DNA of 64,000 nucleotides from positions 1 to 64,000 of the forward strand of contig JBEGIR010000050.1 in assembly GCA_040224245.1 (NCBI GenBank), read 5' to 3'. This document shows, piece by piece, positions 8,526-18,737 of this stretch (positions within the stretch are counted from its first letter, which is position 1; the number at the start of each line of letters is the position of its first letter). The notes beneath the pieces are model-generated. The model was not told the DNA's origin. It searched no databases and saw only the letters and a list, made by a program, of their open reading frames with translations. This stretch comes from Puniceicoccaceae bacterium (GTDB lineage Bacteria; Verrucomicrobiota; Verrucomicrobiia; Opitutales; JAFGAQ01). The position numbers and the translations under genes are program-made.

Positions 8526-8838
8526 GGTGTTGGGTCAGTCCAATTCAATTGGATTGGATTTTCCACGGAAATCCAATCAACGCAAGCTGGCGCAAAGCAT
8601 CGGTCCGGGATTTACTGGCAAACGCCGAATTCCCCGGGAGTTTACAGCCCACAGTCGACGGTCTCATACTGGTTCTGGTTTTGTTCACTGAACAGAAACG
8701 TAGGGTCTTCGCTAGCCGGAGACCTCCGTTACCTCACAAGATGCGGCATCGTGGTGAACGCGATTCCTACGGAAACGTGATTGATGATCAGTGCTTTTGG
8801 TTTTGCGGGGTTGTGGAATTGTGTTAGAACCGTGCCCC
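8526..8838. other. Divergent intergenic region, xdhC / CE7 esterase
   Basis: A 313-base non-coding stretch between the xdhC start (minus strand) and the esterase start (plus strand). It must carry promoters for both directions. The part next to xdhC holds a cluster of inverted repeats, listed separately. I see no convincing reading frame or RNA gene in the remainder, and I could not recognise a molybdenum-cofactor riboswitch by eye. Confidence 0.6.
8539..8578. promoter_or_regulatory. Inverted-repeat cluster upstream of xdhC (putative operator)
   Basis: Two overlapping palindromes built on the same half-site. The first is TCCAAT-TCA-ATTGGA at 8539-8553. The second is GATTGGATTT at 8552-8561 and its exact complement AAATCCAATC at 8569-8578, separated by seven bases. 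Altogether the half-site TCCAAT/ATTGGA occurs four times in 40 bases, starting 14 bases upstream of the xdhC start. This is typical of an operator for a dimeric repressor or activator, or an RNA hairpin in the leader. The regulator is not known; it does not look like the E. coli ModE site. Confidence 0.5.
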
Positions 8839-9801
8839 ATGCCAGCCTTTGATTTTCCGCTAGAAACGCTGAAGCAATACCAGGGAAGCAACCCGCGACC
8901 CTCAGATTTTGATGCCTACTGGGCACAGGCCCTGCAGGAATTGCACGCCGTGGACGCCCGGGTGGAACTGATTCCCTGCGAAACGTTCAGGCCGCGGGAA
9001 TCGCAGGCCTTTGACCTGTGGTTCACTGGCGTAGGGGGTGCACGCCTTCATGCCAAATACCTGCGACCCCGCTCTGCAAAGGCCGCGCCAGCGGTGCTTC
9101 GCTTTCACGGATACTCCGGCTCCGCCGGAGATTGGTCGGATGGTCTCGCACTGAGTGGTGAAGGCCTGTGTGTGGCGTCGCTGGACTGTCGCGGACAGGG
9201 AGGGTGCTCCGAAGATCCGGGTGGAGTGCGAGGCATGACCCTGCGCGGGCACATCGTTCGTGGGTTGGAGGACCCTGACCCGCGCAAGCTGATGTATCGC
9301 TCGCATTTTCTCGACACCGTGCAGCTGGCAAGAGTGGTGGCGGCACTGCCCGAGGTGGATGAAACCCGAATGGGTGTGGTGGGAGCTTCGCAGGGTGGAG
9401 GACTGGCGGTGGCTTGCGCGGCTCTGGAGCCACGCATTCGGCGGGCGGTGGTGGTGCATCCCTTTTTGAGTGACTATCTGCGGGTCTGGCAGATGGATCT
9501 TGCAAAGGATGCCTACGAGGAGTTGCGGTATTTTCTGCGGATGCGGGACCCCATGCATGAACGGGTGCAGGAATTTTTCACGCGCTTGGGATACATTGAT
9601 GTACACCATCTTGCGGATCGGGTAAAGGCGCGCACGACGTTTTTGATCAGCCTCATGGACATGATTTGTCCGCCCTCCACTCAGTTTGCGGTCTACAACC
9701 GTCTTCAATGCGAGAAGCAATGTCGAATCTACCCGGACTACGCGCACGAGTATTTGCCCGGACTTAACGATGTGGTGCTGAAGGAAATGTGGGGTCTGTG
9801 A
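8839..9801 (+). CDS. CE7 family acetyl xylan esterase / cephalosporin-C deacetylase
   Basis: Alpha/beta hydrolase of carbohydrate esterase family 7, 320 residues, with no signal peptide, as is usual in this family. The catalytic triad is visible: Ser184 in GASQGGG, Asp274 in SLMDMICPPST, His303 in DYAHEY. The family-typical RGQGG appears as CRGQGGCSEDPGGVRG. Such enzymes remove acetyl groups from xylo-oligosaccharides and other small acetylated sugars inside the cell. The ATG at 8839 fits the family start (FDFPLETLKQYQGSNPRP); an upstream in-frame start would add residues with no family match. It leads a cluster of polysaccharide-degradation genes. Confidence 0.92.
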   Translation: MPAFDFPLETLKQYQGSNPRPSDFDAYWAQALQELHAVDARVELIPCETFRPRESQAFDLWFTGVGGARLHAKYLRPRSAKAAPAVLRFHGYSGSAGDWSDGLALSGEGLCVASLDCRGQGGCSEDPGGVRGMTLRGHIVRGLEDPDPRKLMYRSHFLDTVQLARVVAALPEVDETRMGVVGASQGGGLAVACAALEPRIRRAVVVHPFLSDYLRVWQMDLAKDAYEELRYFLRMRDPMHERVQEFFTRLGYIDVHHLADRVKARTTFLISLMDMICPPSTQFAVYNRLQCEKQCRIYPDYAHEYLPGLNDVVLKEMWGL

Positions 9802-9986
9802 CTGTACGCGTGAGTCCGGCCTCACGATTGGGGGTGCCGGAAGCGGCAAAAGCATGCGGATTCAACTGACGCGGATGTTATGCATTCACAAGCATATTCC
9901 TGGCATTGCCAGCGGAGTGATGCTGACTAAATTGCGAACCCTGTGAACGAAGTGCACCCTGTGCACGTGAATGAAACCCTGAAAGA

Positions 9987-11639
9987 ATGATCATGAATCG
10001 ATATATGCAGAGAATCCGAATGCGCGCTCTGGGCGCGGTTTTCATTTCATTGTGGTTAGTCCTAAACCTTTGGGCGGAACCGCATGCCATTCGCCTCAAT
10101 TCACTGGGATACTATCCCTCTGCGGCCAAAGTGGCCACCGTTGCAGTGGGTGACGCCATCGAATATTCGATTGTGAATGTGGAGGATGGGGAAACGGTCT
10201 TTCATGGAAATCTGACACCTTTGGGTGCGGAACATCCAGAACTCAGTGTGGCGGATTTCACTGAACTGGTGACAGAAGGAAACTATCAACTGAGGGTGGG
10301 TGACCACGCATCAGGGGCATTTCGAATTGCTTCAGATGTGTACACCGATGCCTTCCGGACCGTGGTGAGAGCCATGTATCTTTGGCGCTGTGGCACGGCT
10401 GTTGAAGGGGAGCACAATGGCGAAGTGTTCCAGCATGCAGCGTGTCACCTCGAAGATGGTTACATGGACTACGTGACAGGCAAACATGAATACCGTTACA
10501 GCCTTGGAGGGTGGCACGATGCGGGAGACTACAACAAATACGTTTCAAATGCGGGCATTACTGTGTTTTCGATGCTGCGCGCCTGGGAGGAGTTTCAGGA
10601 GCAGGTCGAGACCGTTGAGCTGAATCTCCCCGAGAAGGGTGGACCGATCCCGGAGTTGCTTGCGGAGGTAAAGTGGGAACTGGATTGGGTGCTCACCATG
10701 CAGGAACCGGATGGTCGTGTGCTGCACAAGCTGAGCACGTTGCGATTTGGTCCCTTCATCAACCCGGAGGACGAAAAGGAACCGCGTTATTTTACCCCGT
10801 GGGGGTCAACCTCCACCGCAAATTTTGTGGGCATGATGGCGATGGCTGCCAGAATCTATGAACCCTACGATGCACGGTTTGCGGAGCGTTGCCTGGTGGC
10901 GGCCCTCAAGAGCTACGACTATTTGGTCCAGCACCCGGACTACGTTCCAGCAAACATGGAAGGGTTTCACACGGGACCGTATGAGTCTCCGGACGCGGAT
11001 GATCGCCTGTGGGCGGCGGCGGAGCTGTGGGTCACAACGGGGCAGGCATCAATTTTGGCGGATGTTGAATCCCGGATTCGTGCGGATGCGATGCAATTTG
11101 ATACCGATTTTGACTGGGGCAATTTAAGGAATTTGGGGCTGATTGCCTATGTCTTTGCGGAGCGCGATGGACGGAACCCGGAACTGGTGGAGGCGCTGCA
11201 GCAGGATCTAATCGCAGCGGCTGACCGCATTGTGCAGACCGCTCAGGCACATCCGTACTCCAGGCCGTTGGGGGATCGCTACTACTGGGGCTGCAACGGC
11301 ACTGTCGCGCGGCAGTTGCATGTGTTGCAGTCGGCGATGCGTGTGCAGGCCAAAGCGGAGTATGAGCACGTTTCCCTCGATGCGATCCATCACCTCTTTG
11401 GGCGCAATGTGCATGGGCGCTCCTATGTGACCGGGCTGGGATTTCGTCCGCCGCAGCATCCGCATGACCGCCGCATTGCGGAAGATGGAGTCGATGCACC
11501 CTGGCCGGGCTACCTCGTGGGAGGTGCGAATCCGACGGCGCAAGACTGGCTTGACGAGATCGGCAGTTACCGGACGAACGAGATTGCGATCAACTGGAAT
11601 GGTGCGCTGATTTATGCTCTTGCTGCAGTGTTGCGTTGA
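9987..11639 (+). CDS. Glycoside hydrolase family 9 (secreted endoglucanase-like)
   Basis: Secreted GH9 enzyme of 550 residues. A signal peptide covers about residues 1-31 (basic start, then GAVFISLWLVLNLWA). An N-terminal Ig-like domain of the CelD_N kind (about 33-110) begins IRLNSLGYYPSAAKVATV. The catalytic domain follows, with the nucleophile-water region WHDAGDYNKYVSN (Asp178 and Asp181) and the acid Glu532 in RTNEIAINWNGALIYALA at the very C-terminus. These enzymes cut beta-1,4-glucans or mixed-linkage glucans. In-frame ATGs at 9987, 9993 and 10005 are all possible starts. The gene stands 185 bases after the CE7 esterase and before a large sensor kinase that may sense its products. Confidence 0.92.
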   Translation: MIMNRYMQRIRMRALGAVFISLWLVLNLWAEPHAIRLNSLGYYPSAAKVATVAVGDAIEYSIVNVEDGETVFHGNLTPLGAEHPELSVADFTELVTEGNYQLRVGDHASGAFRIASDVYTDAFRTVVRAMYLWRCGTAVEGEHNGEVFQHAACHLEDGYMDYVTGKHEYRYSLGGWHDAGDYNKYVSNAGITVFSMLRAWEEFQEQVETVELNLPEKGGPIPELLAEVKWELDWVLTMQEPDGRVLHKLSTLRFGPFINPEDEKEPRYFTPWGSTSTANFVGMMAMAARIYEPYDARFAERCLVAALKSYDYLVQHPDYVPANMEGFHTGPYESPDADDRLWAAAELWVTTGQASILADVESRIRADAMQFDTDFDWGNLRNLGLIAYVFAERDGRNPELVEALQQDLIAAADRIVQTAQAHPYSRPLGDRYYWGCNGTVARQLHVLQSAMRVQAKAEYEHVSLDAIHHLFGRNVHGRSYVTGLGFRPPQHPHDRRIAEDGVDAPWPGYLVGGANPTAQDWLDEIGSYRTNEIAINWNGALIYALAAVLR

Positions 11640-11826
11640 GAGCTTGCTCTGAAGATCCCCTGGGAAAGTCAGCAGGCGAATCCCCGGGGTCGACCGTATC
11701 GAACTGAACTGCATGGGCTGTGAATTGCCTGTAAATGTTCGGCGTTCATTGCAATTCCTGCTTGGGCTGCAGGAAACCCTGTCGAACAAGAAGTAACCCA
11801 CCGCGTGGGATGCAAAGGGTCCGACC

Positions 11827-14800
11827 ATGTATCGTTTTTCCAGTCGAACAGACCGCCGCTACTCGAAGCGGTGGTATGCAGACTCGCTCACAGTTGTGAT
11901 CGGGGTCGGAATGGCGTGCCTGCTTGCTGGAGTTCTGGGTGCTGAGGAGTCTGAGCAGACTGATTTTCTTCAGGCTCGCACGGAAATTCACCGCATCACA
12001 TCGTCCGACTATCGCGGCCATCCGTCCAATGCCATGGTTCTGGAAGGTCCCAACGGATTTGTCTACAGCCTGACTGAAAATGGTGTATTCGAGTTCAGCA
12101 GCAGTGGCAGCCGCCGCATTCTGGACGGAGGCTACAACATTGGGGCATTTGATGAATCGGGAAACCTGTGGTTGGCCGGATTTCGTTCTTTGGTTCGGGC
12201 ATACCGTACGGAAACCACGGGTTGGCAGTTTGAGAATCTGTATGACGTGATTCGGGATTTTGATTCGGATGGCCACCTGGTGCATTCGATTCTGTTTCGG
12301 GATGGCGACGTTTACATCGGATCATTGGATCAGGTATTGCGGTATCGATCCGGGATGCCAAAAGCGGAAATCGTCTTTGAGCACACCTACATCGCTCGCA
12401 TGTATTGGATGGGCGATGCACTGATTCCGGTGGGTGCGGACAGCACGGTGCTGCGCTATGACGGGAATCGCCTCGAAGCGGTACCCGATACAGAGGTGCT
12501 CTATGATACGAACACCCCGGTTGCCAGCGGCCAGCTGGACAATGGAGACCTGATCATTCTCACTTCGGGTGGACGGGTGTGGCAGTTTGATGGAGCGGAG
12601 CTGACGCAAGCATCCTATGCCCGCTATACGGGAGATCCAAGCTACGGAGTCAGTTCCATCGTAGTGACTGAGAGTGGTGCACTGCTGATTGCGACGCGCG
12701 GTGATGGGCTGTGGATACTGGATGATGAACAATGCCGCAACCTGCGTCAGGAGCATGGATTGGTGAACAATCTGATCAATCGTGTGACCGTGGCCAGTGA
12801 CGGCACGGTATGGGCGGCGCACAATCGAGGCATCAGTCATTTTAAATTCCCGGAGCGCACGTGGTTCCTGGGTGAAACTCAGGGGCTGGAGGGCAATGTA
12901 ACGGATGTACTGCTCACCGATACCCACGGCTACATCCTGACCTCGGTGAGCGTATATGAGGTGGACGTGAACGAACTTCGGCATGGATTCAGTGGACGCA
13001 TGGCTTTCAGGCGCCTTCCCTTTCCATCGGGTCGGACGGGCACCATTGTGAATGGACGTGCACTGATTGGTACCAGTGATGGACTGATGGTCGAAACCGC
13101 CACGGGTTGGGTGCGCAAGGGGCAGGGCGATTGCAGCATCGTCATTCGGTCACAGTCATCGAATTGGGTCTATTTTGGAGGATACTCGGGGCTCTATGCC
13201 ATGTCATGGACCGGAACGGACCAATGGACACCAGAGGTCAAGGTGCTGGATCGCATCAATGTGGTACACGGACTGGGAGAGGATGCGGATGGGATCCTTT
13301 GGATTCGCATGGGTCTTGGAAAAGTGGGCAGACTCATCCCGCCCCACGATGGCCGAACCACGGAATGGCTGCTTGAGGAGTTGAGTGAAGAGGCGGGCGT
13401 TGCCAACATGTGGATCAATCCTCTCATCATTGAAGGACGCTGTTACATTCCATCCCCCTTGCTGAAGGTCTGGGATGAGGAACAGCGCAAATTTGTCGAG
13501 CAACAGCAGTGGCACTATTTTGGAGGAATGGGACCCTTTGCCTTCACTCAGGAGGTATGGAGTGCCTCTCATGGTTACCAGGTTGCCTACTCGGATCTGA
13601 TAGCCAACGTCGTTCCCAAGCCGATTGGGGATTATGATGAATCCCTTGAGTTCTTTGGGCAGGATCTCGAAAACCGGGCTACCAGCTTTCGGGAATCGGG
13701 AAATCTGCGTATGCTTGGGTTTACGGGTGGGGTGATTTTGGAACGTCTGGATATCGAATCGGACTACGAGCCAAAGCCGCTGGAAGTGGTGGTTTCCAGG
13801 GTTTCGGATCCAGGAGGCGACAATGTCTGGGCATCGTATTTCAAGGGCGATTCGAAGCTTGGCGAATCGGCCCGACGGGTGTTGGACCCCGAGCACCGGG
13901 ATTTGAGGTTTGAGTTTACGACGAACCCGCAATTTCTGATCGAGCGCAATGTTTATCGCTTTCATCTGGAAGGATATGAAGAACCCAGCGAGGCATGGGT
14001 GTCGACCCGGTCGAAGGATTACACCAATTTGCCTCCGGGCCGGTACCGTTTTGTGATTGAGGCGATGGACTACCACAACCGACAGGCCGGACCCATTGCG
14101 TTTTCCTTTGAAATCAAGGCACCCTGGTATCTGACACGAGTGGCCTACGCGGCCTATGGGCTGTTGGCAATAGTACTGATTTATCTCGCGGTGCGCTGGC
14201 GTGAGAACAAACTTCGAACTCGCAACCAGTGGTTGACCCGCGTGGTCGAAGCTCGCACGGAGGAAATCCGACAACAGGCTGAGGAGTTGCGAGCGAAAAA
14301 CGAACACTTGAAGCAGGCACTGGAAGTGTCCCATCAGCTCACGGAGGAATCGAAGGCTGCTTCGCGTGCAAAGAGTCGCTTTCTTGCTTCGATGAGCCAT
14401 GAGATTCGCACGCCCATGAATGGAGTGATCGGCATGTGCTCCCTGCTCGAGGAAACCAAGCTCGACCGTGAACAGCATGGCTTTCTCCAGACGATCAAAT
14501 CGTCGGGACAGCATCTGCTCACAATTCTGAACGATATTCTGGATTTTTCCAAAATCGAAGCGGGCAAGATGGAATTATTGGAAGCTCCCTTTGACATGCA
14601 GGAGATCGCAGCGACGGTGGTCTCTCTGTTTGCACCGCTGGCGCGGGAAAAAGGGATTGAACTGTCGCTGTATTGCGACCCGGTTATCCAGCGCAAGCGC
14701 ATGGGCGATGCCGCCCGGCTGCGGCAGATTTTTCTGAATTTGCTCAGCAATGCGATCAAGTTTACCGAGAAGGGCTTTGTGCGGGTGCGCATCAACAGCA

Positions 14801-15879
14801 TTGATTCAAGCCAGCAGCAGGATTGGCTGCGCATTGAGGTGGAAGATTCTGGAGTCGGAATTCCGTTTGAGAAACAGAACCAGCTGTTCGAACCCTTTTC
14901 GCAGGTGGACGACGGCAGCATGCGGAAATTGGCGGGATCGGGCCTTGGACTTTCGATTTGCCGCAACCTGACGGAAATGATGGGTGGGGATATCTTTGTG
15001 TTCAGCCTGCCTGGGAAAGGTACGATTTTTGGCATAGAGATTCCCCTGCCCGAGCAGGAGGACGATGTGCAGGAATGGCAGGTTCCGTCGCTGCAAGGCA
15101 TACGGGTCGGTGTGATGTCCAGGGATGAATTCCAAAGCACCACCCTTGAGGCATACCTGGCACACTGTGGGGCGAAGGTCACGGTCTGGGAATCGGAAGT
15201 GCAATTTCGGTCAGATGGAGACAGGGATACTGTGGAGGTCGACTTTTGCATCGTGGACCACGCAGATGCCTTTCCTTCACCGGACATGTTGTCCCATTTC
15301 AAACAGCAATTTCCCGATACTCCAACTTTGCATCTCACTCACGATCTTGAGCCATCAAATGCGAATGTGCAGGGGATGCGTCTGATCAAACCCTTCGGGT
15401 TCCGAACGTTTGCGGAGCAATGTACACGAGTGTTGGCCCACGAACCTGCTACAGCACACTTCCCGGACACAACCCCGGTGAGGCGTGCTCAGGTGGATGA
15501 ATTCTTCAGCAGCCTTCAGGTGTTGCTGGTAGAAGACAACGTAGTGAACCAGAAAGTTGCGCAACTGATGCTGCAGAAGATGGGGGTTGAGGTGGATGTG
15601 GTCACCGATGGGAAACAGGCCATTGATGCCGTTGCAGCAGGCAGCTATGATTTGGTGCTCATGGATATTCAGATGCCGGTAATGGACGGTATCGAGGCGA
15701 CCAAGTGGATCCGTGAGCAACTACCCGCGCATCGCCAGCCCAAGATCATCGCAATGAGTGCAGGCATCAGCACGTTGAATGACGCATCCATCACACAAGC
15801 AGGCATGGATGGGTATGTGGAAAAACCAGTGATTCCCGAGCAGATGTGGATGGAAATTCGAAAAGCGTTCGATTCCTGA
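11827..15879 (+). CDS. Hybrid sensor kinase: beta-propeller, Y_Y_Y, histidine kinase, two receiver domains
   Basis: Membrane-bound sensor of 1350 residues. After an N-terminal signal anchor (about 20-40, [17 protein letters not shown]) lies a long periplasmic beta-propeller region (about 45-690), then a Y_Y_Y-like domain ([20 protein letters not shown]), one membrane helix (about 770-790) and a coiled linker. The kinase has His858 in [13 protein letters not shown], the N-box Asn975 in [12 protein letters not shown] and the [12 protein letters not shown]-box. A degenerate receiver-like segment (about 1095-1200) precedes a good receiver with phospho-acceptor Asp1280 in [11 protein letters not shown]. 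Unlike Bacteroides HTCS regulators it has no AraC DNA-binding domain, so it must signal to a separate protein. The XylR-like gene follows, but that protein lacks a receiver domain. Confidence 0.93.
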   Translation: MYRFSSRTDRRYSKRWYADSLTVVIGVGMACLLAGVLGAEESEQTDFLQARTEIHRITSSDYRGHPSNAMVLEGPNGFVYSLTENGVFEFSSSGSRRILDGGYNIGAFDESGNLWLAGFRSLVRAYRTETTGWQFENLYDVIRDFDSDGHLVHSILFRDGDVYIGSLDQVLRYRSGMPKAEIVFEHTYIARMYWMGDALIPVGADSTVLRYDGNRLEAVPDTEVLYDTNTPVASGQLDNGDLIILTSGGRVWQFDGAELTQASYARYTGDPSYGVSSIVVTESGALLIATRGDGLWILDDEQCRNLRQEHGLVNNLINRVTVASDGTVWAAHNRGISHFKFPERTWFLGETQGLEGNVTDVLLTDTHGYILTSVSVYEVDVNELRHGFSGRMAFRRLPFPSGRTGTIVNGRALIGTSDGLMVETATGWVRKGQGDCSIVIRSQSSNWVYFGGYSGLYAMSWTGTDQWTPEVKVLDRINVVHGLGEDADGILWIRMGLGKVGRLIPPHDGRTTEWLLEELSEEAGVANMWINPLIIEGRCYIPSPLLKVWDEEQRKFVEQQQWHYFGGMGPFAFTQEVWSASHGYQVAYSDLIANVVPKPIGDYDESLEFFGQDLENRATSFRESGNLRMLGFTGGVILERLDIESDYEPKPLEVVVSRVSDPGGDNVWASYFKGDSKLGESARRVLDPEHRDLRFEFTTNPQFLIERNVYRFHLEGYEEPSEAWVSTRSKDYTNLPPGRYRFVIEAMDYHNRQAGPIAFSFEIKAPWYLTRVAYAAYGLLAIVLIYLAVRWRENKLRTRNQWLTRVVEARTEEIRQQAEELRAKNEHLKQALEVSHQLTEESKAASRAKSRFLASMSHEIRTPMNGVIGMCSLLEETKLDREQHGFLQTIKSSGQHLLTILNDILDFSKIEAGKMELLEAPFDMQEIAATVVSLFAPLAREKGIELSLYCDPVIQRKRMGDAARLRQIFLNLLSNAIKFTEKGFVRVRINSIDSSQQQDWLRIEVEDSGVGIPFEKQNQLFEPFSQVDDGSMRKLAGSGLGLSICRNLTEMMGGDIFVFSLPGKGTIFGIEIPLPEQEDDVQEWQVPSLQGIRVGVMSRDEFQSTTLEAYLAHCGAKVTVWESEVQFRSDGDRDTVEVDFCIVDHADAFPSPDMLSHFKQQFPDTPTLHLTHDLEPSNANVQGMRLIKPFGFRTFAEQCTRVLAHEPATAHFPDTTPVRRAQVDEFFSSLQVLLVEDNVVNQKVAQLMLQKMGVEVDVVTDGKQAIDAVAAGSYDLVLMDIQMPVMDGIEATKWIREQLPAHRQPKIIAMSAGISTLNDASITQAGMDGYVEKPVIPEQMWMEIRKAFDS

Positions 15880-16111
15880 CCGTTCATTCGCACATGGGAC
15901 CATGCACCGGGGCTGGGTTGCCGTGATCGCCTGCGAAACGCATTCAGGCAGCAAGCACAAATGACATCCACTGCACTTCCCGAAGTGTCAGTGCTGAAAT
16001 TCCAGAGTGCATTGGGTTGGTAGATGAGCAATACGATTTCGGGCAGATCCGATAGAGGTATCGAGGCAAGTATCGGGTGTTCCAGTATGGCAAAATGAAC
16101 AACAGAACGAG

Positions 16112-17332
16112 ATGAAACAGGAGAGACGTGAGCAGGTAGCCGGAACTGTTGCTGTGTTTGCTTCCTTTCAGGGACCTGGACAGCGGGTTTTGAGTGGACT
16201 GGTGAAATGGGCACAGCAATATCCGCAGCTCGTATTGCATGCTCTCTGTCCGGCGGAATTTTCATCGATCCAATGCTTCGATGAAACTCCTTTTGATGCA
16301 GCGGTGGTGGTCGATACCGGTGATCCTCTTCCAGAATCACTGCAGCAGCTGACAATTCCGGTGGTGAGGGTGTTTGACCGTCCAGCGGGATGCAAGGACA
16401 CCCTGGTGGGGGTGGACCATCAGGAGATTGGTCATCTGGCTGCGCAGCATCTGCACGGACGGGGTTTCCGGCATGTTGCATTTGTCGGAGGAATGGATGC
16501 TCCCTTTGCTAAAGTGCGGTACGAAGCGTTCAAGCGGTATCTGGATCAGCAAGGCGTGAGTTTTCATCTCTTCGGAGAAGGTTTTCCGTCCAGAGACCGT
16601 GCGGTGCAGCAGTCCGTGCAGCTCTCAACCTTTCGCGAGCGTTTGAAGGTATGGCTGCGATCCCTGCCAAAACCTGTCGGCATTTGCGCGTTGGATGATT
16701 GGAAGGCGTTTGAAACTCAGATGCTGTGTCGCCAACTTGACATTGCCGTTCCGGAACAGGTGGCCCTGGTTGGGGTAAACGATGATGAACTGCCATGCCA
16801 ACTCAGCCACCCGAACCTGACAAGCATACGGCTTCCCCTTGAATCCATGGGATTTGAGGCAGGTAACTGCATTCATGCGCTGCTGACGACGGGACGCGCC
16901 AGTGACAAAATCCTGCGCTGCGTCGGGTTGCTCACGCGCGGGTCTTCCAATACGTTTTCCGTGGGGGATGCAGTGGTGGCTCAGGCCCTGAGATTCATGC
17001 AGATGCATTGTCACAAACCCATTCGCATCGAAAATGTGTTGCAGCATGTGGGAGTCAGCCGATCCCTGCTCGAACGCCGCTTTCGCAGCGAGATTGCCCG
17101 AACTCCGCTGATGGAATTGCGTCGCCAGCGCGTGGAACGTGCGCGTGAGCTGCTGGCGGATACGGATCTGGCAATTCAGAAAATTGCGGAATTGACCGGG
17201 TTTGCGAGCAACATTCGTTTCACAACGGTGTTTCGCGAGCAGATGGGCATCACACCCACGGAGTTTCGCGTGCAGATGCGTGGTTGGGAAGTGGATGACG
17301 TCGCAATCGCACGGGAACCGCATCCCGCTTGA
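16112..17332 (+). CDS. XylR-like transcription regulator (sugar-binding domain plus AraC HTH)
   Basis: A 406-residue DNA-binding regulator. Residues about 12-285 resemble a LacI-type periplasmic-binding domain (LVGVDHQEIGHLAAQHL, RHVAFVGGMD, VALVGVNDDELPCQLSHPNL). Residues about 295-392 are an AraC-family double helix-turn-helix (VGVSRSLLERRFRSEIARTP and IAELTGFASNIRFTTVFREQ). This architecture is that of E. coli XylR, which activates xylose genes on binding sugar, and it is common in Verrucomicrobiota beside polysaccharide-degradation genes. It follows the sensor kinase by 232 bases and is convergent with pepT. The inducer is not known; nearby GH9 and esterase genes are likely targets by position. 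Confidence 0.92.
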   Translation: MKQERREQVAGTVAVFASFQGPGQRVLSGLVKWAQQYPQLVLHALCPAEFSSIQCFDETPFDAAVVVDTGDPLPESLQQLTIPVVRVFDRPAGCKDTLVGVDHQEIGHLAAQHLHGRGFRHVAFVGGMDAPFAKVRYEAFKRYLDQQGVSFHLFGEGFPSRDRAVQQSVQLSTFRERLKVWLRSLPKPVGICALDDWKAFETQMLCRQLDIAVPEQVALVGVNDDELPCQLSHPNLTSIRLPLESMGFEAGNCIHALLTTGRASDKILRCVGLLTRGSSNTFSVGDAVVAQALRFMQMHCHKPIRIENVLQHVGVSRSLLERRFRSEIARTPLMELRRQRVERARELLADTDLAIQKIAELTGFASNIRFTTVFREQMGITPTEFRVQMRGWEVDDVAIAREPHPA

Positions 17333-17373
17333 CGAACTTCGGGTTCTGACTCAAGGCGACTCAGTTTCAGAGG

Positions 17374-18606
17374 TCACTGCTCGGTCCAGATCCGGGCGAT
17401 GTGCACCAGCACCTCACTGGCTTTTTGCATATCCTGGACGGAGACCCACTCCTGCTTTGAATGAAAGGCGTGGCCTCCGGTGAAAAGGTTGGGACAGGGA
17501 AGTCCCATGAAGGAGAGGCGGGAGCCATCAGTGCCACCACGGATGGGGATTTTTTCCGGTGTGAGTCCTGCACACCGAATGGCGGATTCTGCAATTTCGA
17601 CCACCTTCGAATGCTGGTTGAGCACTTCCTTCATGTTCCGATACTGCTCGACCACCTTGACCTCTGCCCGCGCACCCGGATAGTCGCGCAGTACGGATTC
17701 GAGAATGCGCTGTACCTCAGACTGGTGAGCCTCCAGTTGAGCAGTGTCAAAGTCGCGAATGATGAACTGCAGGTGAATTTCCTCAGCAATCCCCTCGATC
17801 CTTGTGGGGTGGACAAATCCCTGTCGACCTTCGGTGCTTTCAGGGCAGAGTCGTTCTCTGGGAAGCGCGGAAAGCAGCGCACCTGCGATTTTGATGGCGT
17901 TTTGCAGTCTGCCTTTCGCCATGCCCGGGTGGGCACCCACGCCATGGATGACAATCTCCATTTGATTTGCGGAAAAGGTCTCATCCTGCAATCCTCCCGC
18001 GCGTTCTCCATCGACGGTGTAGCCAAAATCCGCTCCAAGTTTGTCCATGTCGACATGCTGCACACCCTTGCCGATTTCTTCGTCGGGAGTGAAGAGAATG
18101 CGGATGGGACCATGGGGAATCTCGGGGTGCTGCACCCAGTATTGAACCGCTTCCATGATGGCGCTCAGCCCGGCCTTGTCATCGGCACCGAGCAGGGTGG
18201 CTCCACTGGCGGTGATTACGTCGTTTCCGATCTGGTCCAAAAGGTCGGGGTGGTCCTCGGGTTGAATGACAACAGTGGGATCATCGGGCAGTTTGATCGG
18301 CTGCCCCTGATAGTTGCGATGCACGATGGGTTTGACGTGGGCACCGCTCACATCGGGTGAGGTGTCCATGTGCGAACAAAAGCAGAGGGTCGGAACATCC
18401 AGCGTGGTGGTGGATGGCACTGTGGCGTAGACGTATCCGTATGCGTCAAGTTCTGCATCGGCAATTCCCATGTCCTGCAATTCCTGCACCAGTAGGCGGG
18501 CGAGATTTTTTTGCTTGTCAGTGGAGGGATACGATGAGGATTCGGGATCAGATTGGGTATCAATGCTGACGTAGCGAAGGAAGCGTTCGAGAAGGGTTGA
18601 CTGCAT
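17374..18606 (-). CDS. pepT: Peptidase T (tripeptide aminopeptidase)
   Basis: M20-family metalloaminopeptidase that releases the N-terminal residue of tripeptides, 410 residues as expected. Zinc-binding landmarks are CFCSHMDTSPD, TLLGADDKAGLSAI and LFTPDEEIGKG, and the C-terminal IRGGTDGSRLSFMGLPCPNL and GGHAFHSKQEW are typical of PepT. The ATG at 18606 (MQSTLLERFLRYVSIDTQS) matches the family start; a 45-residue upstream extension has no family match. It lies 131 bases downstream of the TonB-receptor gene on the same strand, so cotranscription is possible but not obvious. Confidence 0.95.
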   Translation of the reverse strand: MQSTLLERFLRYVSIDTQSDPESSSYPSTDKQKNLARLLVQELQDMGIADAELDAYGYVYATVPSTTTLDVPTLCFCSHMDTSPDVSGAHVKPIVHRNYQGQPIKLPDDPTVVIQPEDHPDLLDQIGNDVITASGATLLGADDKAGLSAIMEAVQYWVQHPEIPHGPIRILFTPDEEIGKGVQHVDMDKLGADFGYTVDGERAGGLQDETFSANQMEIVIHGVGAHPGMAKGRLQNAIKIAGALLSALPRERLCPESTEGRQGFVHPTRIEGIAEEIHLQFIIRDFDTAQLEAHQSEVQRILESVLRDYPGARAEVKVVEQYRNMKEVLNQHSKVVEIAESAIRCAGLTPEKIPIRGGTDGSRLSFMGLPCPNLFTGGHAFHSKQEWVSVQDMQKASEVLVHIARIWTEQ

Positions 18607-18737
18607 GCACCACAACTTAGCAGCGCGAGGGTAGGGTTGACAATCCTGACTTACTGTTGGGCAGCAGGAATGCATCATGATGGAACCGCGTTGAGGGTGA
18701 ATGGGTGAGGGTATGAAAGGATCAGCACAGGGGTGCC

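Noticed and set aside
8526-8838. Moco riboswitch in front of the molybdenum cofactor operon
   Set aside because: I could not match the conserved core by eye; a covariance-model search would decide. The palindromes look more like a protein operator.
13204-14514. Minus-strand open frame of 436 codons
   Set aside because: It is antisense to the hybrid kinase, whose propeller and kinase domains are convincing; the frame has no recognisable features.
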